DNA of 58,297 nt from an uncultured Prevotellaceae bacterium (lineage in GTDB: Bacteria; Bacteroidota; Bacteroidia; Bacteroidales; Bacteroidaceae), in NCBI GenBank assembly GCA_902784615.1, contig CACZVN010000014.1, positions 1-58,297 on the forward strand. The letters are read 5' to 3'. The position numbers and the translations under genes were made by a program. Below the pieces are notes generated by a model, which made no database searches, was not told where the DNA came from, and saw only the letters and a list, made by a program, of their open reading frames with translations. Shown one piece after another: positions 54,374 to 58,297 of the stretch (positions are counted from its first letter, which is position 1; every line of letters begins with the position of its first letter).

Positions 54374-55564
54374 ATGGACGATAAGGTCATCAAGATTGTC
54401 AACGAAGCCCGATGGGCTGACGGCCAGAAAGTCTGGAACAGGCTTGAGGAAATCACCTTCGATCCAATGCAGTGCCAGGAGGAATTCGTGTCTAGGCTGG
54501 TTCGTGAGAATGCCAAGACGGCATTCGGTCGTGATCACGGCTTTGAACACATCCACAATCTGGACGAGTACAGACGATATGTTCACTTGACCTCTTATAA
54601 GGACTATCCAGCATATATAGAGCGTATAGCCAATTGTGAAAGAAATGTCCTGACGGCTTATCTTACAGATTATCTTTCTCCTTTAGATGGCTATAAGTTG
54701 CTTCCTCAGTCCAGATGGGGCATACAAACATATCATGATTATGGCTTCAGTGCAGGCTTCTTTGTCGCAGGCAATCATGGACTGCTGACTGATGGCATGG
54801 TACTGAACTTGGTTGACAATCGTATTGAACGACTACCGTCGGGCGTTTACAAGGGGAATATGCTTGGCCGGCTATTAGTAAAACGCGATTTTGATTACGA
54901 TCAGGTCTATGTCATACCTGTTGATGTCGCAAATGCTTCTAACAGAACGGATATCCTCTATCTCCAAGCCCTCTTTGCGCTGAAGCAGCAATTTATATCC
55001 ATCGCCATCTGCGATCAACATGACAAAATGATAGAATTGCTTCGCTATATTGAGAAACATTGGCCTAGACTAACTGAAGACATTGAACATGGTAATCCCT
55101 ATATAAAGGGCGATCCGGAAAGGGCTCATGCGATTCGTGAAATCATGGAAACCCACCATATCGGAACGCAGATGGTAGATCAACTGTGGCCAGGTTTACG
55201 TTGTATGATGATCTACGACGTGGATCGCCTCAGTGCCGGCTTTGAGTTGTTGCGCACCTATTGTGGCAATCAAATGCATTTCGTATTTACAGGCATCAGC
55301 TCGCCTATAGGTACCTTTTCAACCACGCTCCACCTTGATGATCCGCAGACGGTGCTCATTCCAGACAGCGTCTTCTATGAGTTCAAGCCAAAAGAGGCTA
55401 ACAACTATAACACGTTACTCACTCTCAACCAATTAGAGATAGGGCGCAGTTACGAATTAGTTGTTTCGACCCTCTCAGGCCTCTATCGCTATATGACCCA
55501 GAAGACTGTCATGGTTGTAGGACGTTATCATGATACGCCCACAGTGATTGCTGATAAAGAATAA
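54374..55564 (+). CDS. GH3-like (acyl-amido synthetase family) protein, truncated
   Basis: 396 residues related to the GH3 auxin-responsive family of acid-amido synthetases in the ANL adenylating superfamily. Matching landmarks are ENAKTAFGRDHGFEHIHNLDEYR (about 45-67), YKDYPAYIERIANCERNVLT (about 75-94), LWPGLRCMMIYDVDRLSAG, VLIPDSVFYEFKP and STLSGLYRYMTQKTVMVVGRY. The adenylate-forming SSGTT loop expected after NVLT is absent (sequence there reads LTDYLSPLDGYKLLPQ), and the protein stops at the hinge, lacking the roughly 110-residue C-terminal domain. No frameshifted remainder follows. Probably not an active synthetase. Paired with the degenerate S66 protein. Confidence 0.78.
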   Translation: MDDKVIKIVNEARWADGQKVWNRLEEITFDPMQCQEEFVSRLVRENAKTAFGRDHGFEHIHNLDEYRRYVHLTSYKDYPAYIERIANCERNVLTAYLTDYLSPLDGYKLLPQSRWGIQTYHDYGFSAGFFVAGNHGLLTDGMVLNLVDNRIERLPSGVYKGNMLGRLLVKRDFDYDQVYVIPVDVANASNRTDILYLQALFALKQQFISIAICDQHDKMIELLRYIEKHWPRLTEDIEHGNPYIKGDPERAHAIREIMETHHIGTQMVDQLWPGLRCMMIYDVDRLSAGFELLRTYCGNQMHFVFTGISSPIGTFSTTLHLDDPQTVLIPDSVFYEFKPKEANNYNTLLTLNQLEIGRSYELVVSTLSGLYRYMTQKTVMVVGRYHDTPTVIADKE

Positions 55565-55582
55565 GATTACGCCTTTTGGTTT

Positions 55583-56740
55583 TTAGAACGTGAAGCCGAG
55601 GGCAGCCTTTATGTCCCAGTTGCTCATACCGATCTTCGTTCCGTCGTATGAGGATGAGAAACTGTGAATCTGCCCCATGGCGTTAAAAAACCAGTTGCGA
55701 TACCAGTAGGTGACGGATGCACGCACATCCAGGTTAAGGCGTACACGTCCCCACTGACTGTTACGCTTATGATCTACCGCGATGTTATCCCAGATGTTTT
55801 CAATGTTTGGATTATTATCGGGATTATCATAAATATAGCTCACGGTGTAATTATCTGCTTTCATATAGTTCAATGCACTTACTACGGGCATTGCAACGGC
55901 ATTTATGATGAGCCCCTTTGTTGGGACCCAATTGTAAGTATAGCCGGCTCCCAGACTACCTTGATAGATCTTCAGACAACCCAATCCACTGAACATATCT
56001 GAAAGGATGGACAGATTCTGAGGCTGCGACATATCAAACTTCTGGTAATACATCATGAGTCCTGCGATGAATGATCCTGCCGATCTTTTCTGAATCACGC
56101 TCTGGCCGTAGGCCGAAGCCAGGGAGAAACGACGTTTGTTGAATATCCAATAGGCGTCGAACACGAAGGACTCTATCTTCATTGCTTGATCCAGTTCCAA
56201 GGTGTTATCGACATCTTCACCAAGTGGTTCGCCGTTATAGAAAATGTTGGTAAAATGGGTTTCGGGGTTACTGAAGTTGAAGCGTCGCCAGCGGATGTTC
56301 ACGCCATTGCTGGGTGTGGCGATATTGAAAGACATGTTGATGCCCTTGTTGCCAGAGATGGAGAGAGAATAACCACCTCCCCAGCCACGATAACCTACCC
56401 ACAAACCCAGCGAGTTGGCTACTGGTGGTTTAATTTTCAGATTGAAATCGAACAGGCTTTGAATGGGCGATAAATCATCTTTGTCTATATAGTTTTCTTC
56501 CACATGAGAGTTCAGATCAAGATCCATCTGGTCCGTACTCGAATTAAGCGTGATGCACCATTTCTTTTCCGGCAGCGCAATGTATTCTGGGTCGGTGCCC
56601 TGCACGTTCGAGGAGTCGAGATAGTGAAGAAGCCGCTCCTTGAACGACTTCTTCTGATTATTCTGTTCTTGTGCCTGCGTACTGCTCATAGTCATACAGA
56701 GCAACAAACACATTGAAATCAGTTTTCGGTGGGTCATCAC
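55583..56740 (-). CDS. DUF4421 outer-membrane protein
   Basis: 385 residues with a signal peptide (MMTHRKLISMCLLLCMTMSSTQAQ) and a mature part rich in alternating aromatic strands, ending WDIKAALGFTF with a terminal Phe, as in outer-membrane barrels. DUF4421 landmarks are YIALPEKKWCITLNSS (about 52-67), LGLWVGYRGWGGGYSLSISG (about 112-131) and QGSLGAGYTYNWVP. It is common in Bacteroidetes; function unknown. The start could also be the second Met. It converges with the GH3-like gene (18-bp gap). Confidence 0.83.
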   Translation of the reverse strand: MMTHRKLISMCLLLCMTMSSTQAQEQNNQKKSFKERLLHYLDSSNVQGTDPEYIALPEKKWCITLNSSTDQMDLDLNSHVEENYIDKDDLSPIQSLFDFNLKIKPPVANSLGLWVGYRGWGGGYSLSISGNKGINMSFNIATPSNGVNIRWRRFNFSNPETHFTNIFYNGEPLGEDVDNTLELDQAMKIESFVFDAYWIFNKRRFSLASAYGQSVIQKRSAGSFIAGLMMYYQKFDMSQPQNLSILSDMFSGLGCLKIYQGSLGAGYTYNWVPTKGLIINAVAMPVVSALNYMKADNYTVSYIYDNPDNNPNIENIWDNIAVDHKRNSQWGRVRLNLDVRASVTYWYRNWFFNAMGQIHSFSSSYDGTKIGMSNWDIKAALGFTF

Positions 56741-56763
56741 TGTTTAGTCCAATTAAACATGTG

Positions 56764-56771
56764 CAAAGATA
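56764..56771 (-). promoter_or_regulatory. -7 element of the DUF4421 gene
   Basis: TATCTTTG on the minus strand, followed by CA, 23 nt before the start codon. Confidence 0.6.
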
Positions 56772-56813
56772 GACATTTTTTTTATAAATGTGGTTATTTT
56801 AATAAGTAATTTG

Positions 56814-56821
56814 TAAATTTG
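56814..56821 (+). promoter_or_regulatory. -7 element of the symporter gene
   Basis: TAAATTTG followed by CA, 22 nt before the ATG at 56844; the -33 region is not well conserved. Confidence 0.55.
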
Positions 56822-56843
56822 CACCGTTAAAGATTACGTTACA

Positions 56844-57773
56844 ATGAAGAGACTCTGTCATTACATATCAGAATACATGGGGGTACTGGTGCTGGCGGCC
56901 GCCATGCTGGCATTGGCATTCCCAAGTGTACTGCAACAAATACCTACAACGGTCATCAATCCACTGCTGGGTGTCATCATGTTCGGCATGGGACTGACGC
57001 TGAACCTCAAGGACTTCAAGATCGTGTTCAGTCGTCCGAAGGATGTTATCGTCGGCTGTCTGGCGCAGTTCACCATCATGCCGCTGCTGGCATGGGGACT
57101 GGCAAGAGCCTTCCAACTCGATGAGGCGTTGGCCCTGGGTGTGGTGCTGGTAGGCTGTTGTCCTGGCGGCACGGCATCGAATGTGATTACCTATCTGGCG
57201 AAAGGCGACCTGGCATTGTCGGTAGGAATGACAGGTGTTTCCACCTTACTGGCTCCGCTGCTGACGCCCTTGTTGACATGGGCTTTGGCAGAGAAGAGCG
57301 TCGATGTCGATGTGGTGGGCATGCTGCTGAGCATCCTTTGGGTAGTCATCCTGCCTATTGTCGTGGGATTAATCGTTAAAGCCCTTTGGCCCAAGTTCAC
57401 GGAGAAAGCCGTTGATTATCTCCCTGCTATCTCATCGCTCGCCATCGCCTTCATCGTGGCTATCATCATTGGTGCCAATGCCTCCAAGTTGTTGGCGGGC
57501 GGTCTGGTTATCGTCATGGTGGTTATGCTTCACAACCTCTGCGGACTGAGTCTGGGCTATCTGATCGGGCGGCTGTTGGGACTTGCGGAACCGAAGAAGC
57601 GGGCTATCTCCATCGAGGTAGGCATGCAGAACTCGGGCCTCGCCTCGTCGCTGGCCACGCTCCACTTCGCCGCCTATCCCATGGCCACCATCCCTGGTGC
57701 CATCTTCAGCGTGTGGCACAACATCAGCGGTGCTATCGTCGCCCGAATATACACGACGATTAAAGAAAAATAA
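56844..57773 (+). CDS. Bile acid:sodium symporter (BASS) family transporter
   Basis: 309-residue inner-membrane protein with about ten helices, of the SLC10/ASBT/YocS family that couples Na+ to uptake of bile acids or other organic anions. Family motifs are VIMFGMGLTLNLKDF (about 44-58), GCCPGGTASNVITYLAKGDLALSVGMTGVSTLLAPLLTP (about 105-143), and the second crossing motif SIEVGMQNSGLASSLATLHF (about 254-273), which form the Na+ and substrate sites. In gut bacteria the natural substrate may be pantoate or a keto acid rather than bile acid. The downstream gap holds dispersed repeats. Confidence 0.92.
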   Translation: MKRLCHYISEYMGVLVLAAAMLALAFPSVLQQIPTTVINPLLGVIMFGMGLTLNLKDFKIVFSRPKDVIVGCLAQFTIMPLLAWGLARAFQLDEALALGVVLVGCCPGGTASNVITYLAKGDLALSVGMTGVSTLLAPLLTPLLTWALAEKSVDVDVVGMLLSILWVVILPIVVGLIVKALWPKFTEKAVDYLPAISSLAIAFIVAIIIGANASKLLAGGLVIVMVVMLHNLCGLSLGYLIGRLLGLAEPKKRAISIEVGMQNSGLASSLATLHFAAYPMATIPGAIFSVWHNISGAIVARIYTTIKEK

Positions 57774-57787
57774 TATTTGTGGTCCTT

Positions 57788-57821
57788 TTCGCGCAATAAG
57801 GGCCACCATTTTTTCCTACGG
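57788..57821 (+). repeat. Dispersed intergenic motif, copy B
   Basis: TTCGCGCAATAAGGGCCAC (57788-57806) and TTTTCCTACGG (57811-57821), matching copy A at 6425-6479 with one change in the first motif and a shorter gap between the two. Confidence 0.55.
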
Positions 57822-57922
57822 AGCCTCCAAATTCTTCTGCGGAGCCACCAATTGGATGAATTCTCTCGAGAATTGAGAGCTTTCTTACGCGCATACGTAT
57901 ATAGTTGTCTTATCCACTTTTT

Positions 57923-57994
57923 AACCCACCTATCCCGCCTATCCCACACGTAAGATTTTTATTTCCAGTGTGGGATAGGCGGGATGAGCGGGTT
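57923..57994. repeat. Nonamer-built hairpin
   Basis: Arms 57923-57949 and 57968-57994 (27 nt, 24 paired) around an 18-nt loop. The arms are tandem 9-mers (CCTATCCCG, CCTATCCCA; complement GGGATAGGC, GGGATGAGC). Confidence 0.75.
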
Positions 57995-58027
57995 GTTTTG
58001 GGCTTATCCCTACTACCGCGCACACAC

Positions 58028-58088
58028 GTTGCGACAGATTTTGGAGGCGTGAATGGGGTTTGTCGCAATATGGTTTTCGTGTCGCAAC
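58028..58088. promoter_or_regulatory. Three TGTCGCAA motifs upstream of the terminal promoter
   Basis: TGTCGCAA on the minus strand at 58029-58036 (part of GTTGCGACA), and on the plus strand at 58061-58068 and 58080-58087. The outer pair forms a 9-bp inverted repeat. Possible regulator sites. Confidence 0.4.
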
Positions 58089-58114
58089 AAGTGAGATCGA
58101 AATATCGAAAAAAG

Positions 58115-58146
58115 TTTGGAATGGGGCGAAATCCGTCGTAACTTTG
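58115..58146 (+). promoter_or_regulatory. Promoter of the terminal gene
   Basis: TTTG at 58115-58118, 20-nt spacer, TAACTTTG at 58139-58146, an ideal match. The leader to the ATG at 58257 is about 105 nt, and a Shine-Dalgarno-like AAAGGA precedes the start, unusual in this window. Confidence 0.75.
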
Positions 58147-58256
58147 CAATGTCAATCAGAAATAAACGATCTGAGCGACAAAAGAGAAAATAAACAATTA
58201 AACATTTAAAATAACAACAGTATTAACAATTAAAAATTAAAGAAAGGAAACAAATT

Positions 58257-58297
58257 ATGGCAAAGACTCCAGTTTCAATGAAGATTGACGGTTACAA
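58257..58297 (+). CDS. Start of an unidentified gene (partial)
   Basis: Thirteen codons are visible (MAKTPVSMKIDGY) before the window ends. There is too little to assign a family. The strong promoter, long leader and ribosome-binding-site-like sequence suggest a well-expressed gene. Confidence 0.6.
   Translation, partial: MAKTPVSMKIDGY

Larger units (their letters stand above)
57774..58256. other. Gene-free region upstream of the last gene
   Basis: 483 bp without a credible gene. In order: dispersed motif copy B (57788-57821), AATTCTCTCGAGAATT (57859-57874), a DnaA-box-like TTATCCACT (57910-57918), the 27-bp-arm hairpin (57923-57994), three TGTCGCAA motifs (58028-58088), the promoter (58115-58146) and a leader of about 105 nt. 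The layout is reminiscent of the uvrC-dtd gap. Confidence 0.65.

Overview
The window reads as chromosome from a Prevotella-like member of the Bacteroidetes (order Bacteroidales). Promoters follow the phylum's pattern (TTTG or TTG, about 19-21 nt, then TAnnTTTG), most genes lack a clear Shine-Dalgarno sequence, and the families present are typical of the group: a fumarate reductase with a five-helix cytochrome b, a T9SS PorZ-like protein, DUF3667, DUF4254, DUF4421, and extracellular proteins ending in a short 'YNLxGxxxxxxxxGxxIxNGKK' tail. A GH10-CBM6 xylanase points to a plant-fibre habitat such as rumen or gut. No rRNA, tRNA, insertion sequence, prophage or CRISPR array was seen.

Layout. 1-1.85 kb: fumarate reductase frdA (cut by the left edge) and frdC, leftward. 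2-6.4 kb: mnmG, apt and uvrC, rightward, with two near-perfect ParB-binding parS sites flanking apt. 6.4-7.0 kb: a gene-free stretch folded as nested inverted repeats. 7.0-9.2 kb: dtd, two tiny membrane proteins, a MazG-like hydrolase and deoC. 9.3-20.3 kb: polyprenyl synthase, polA, a xylanase-DUF3237 pair, ychF-lgt, and mutS behind a formate/nitrite-type channel gene. 21-30 kb: a B3/B4-domain protein, a low-molecular-weight phosphatase, a serpin / ECF sigma factor / membrane-anchored beta-barrel cluster, a DUF3667 protein, and a TPR-HTH regulator followed by a repetitive secreted protein. 30.5-38.9 kb: leuS, a YitT-type protein, rdgB, a PorZ-like protein, an acyltransferase and nadA. 38.9-39.3 kb: an AT-rich gap with clustered DnaA boxes. 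39.3-52 kb: RNA methyltransferase, OmpA/PorT-like barrel, rubredoxin, GT9-DUF4254, acpP-fabF-rnc, LD-carboxypeptidase, a methyltransferase, a GNAT protein, parE and an S41 protease. 52-58.3 kb: a membrane AraC-type regulator, an S66 homologue without its catalytic residues, a truncated GH3-like protein, a DUF4421 barrel, a bile-acid/sodium-symporter homologue and the start of an unidentified gene.

Three points stand out. First, the paired parS sites around apt, together with a DnaA-box cluster 35 kb away, suggest an origin-proximal segment. Second, several hairpins are each built from tandem 7-9 nt repeats facing their reverse complements (6.5-7.0, 42.9, 57.9 kb), and two comparable structures lie inside coding sequence (34.9 and 47.0 kb). 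Third, at 52.2-55.6 kb a membrane AraC regulator, a 21-bp direct repeat in front of a promoter, an S66 homologue with Ser and His of the triad replaced, and a GH3-like protein without its P-loop and C-terminal domain look like a co-regulated set of non-catalytic or repurposed proteins.
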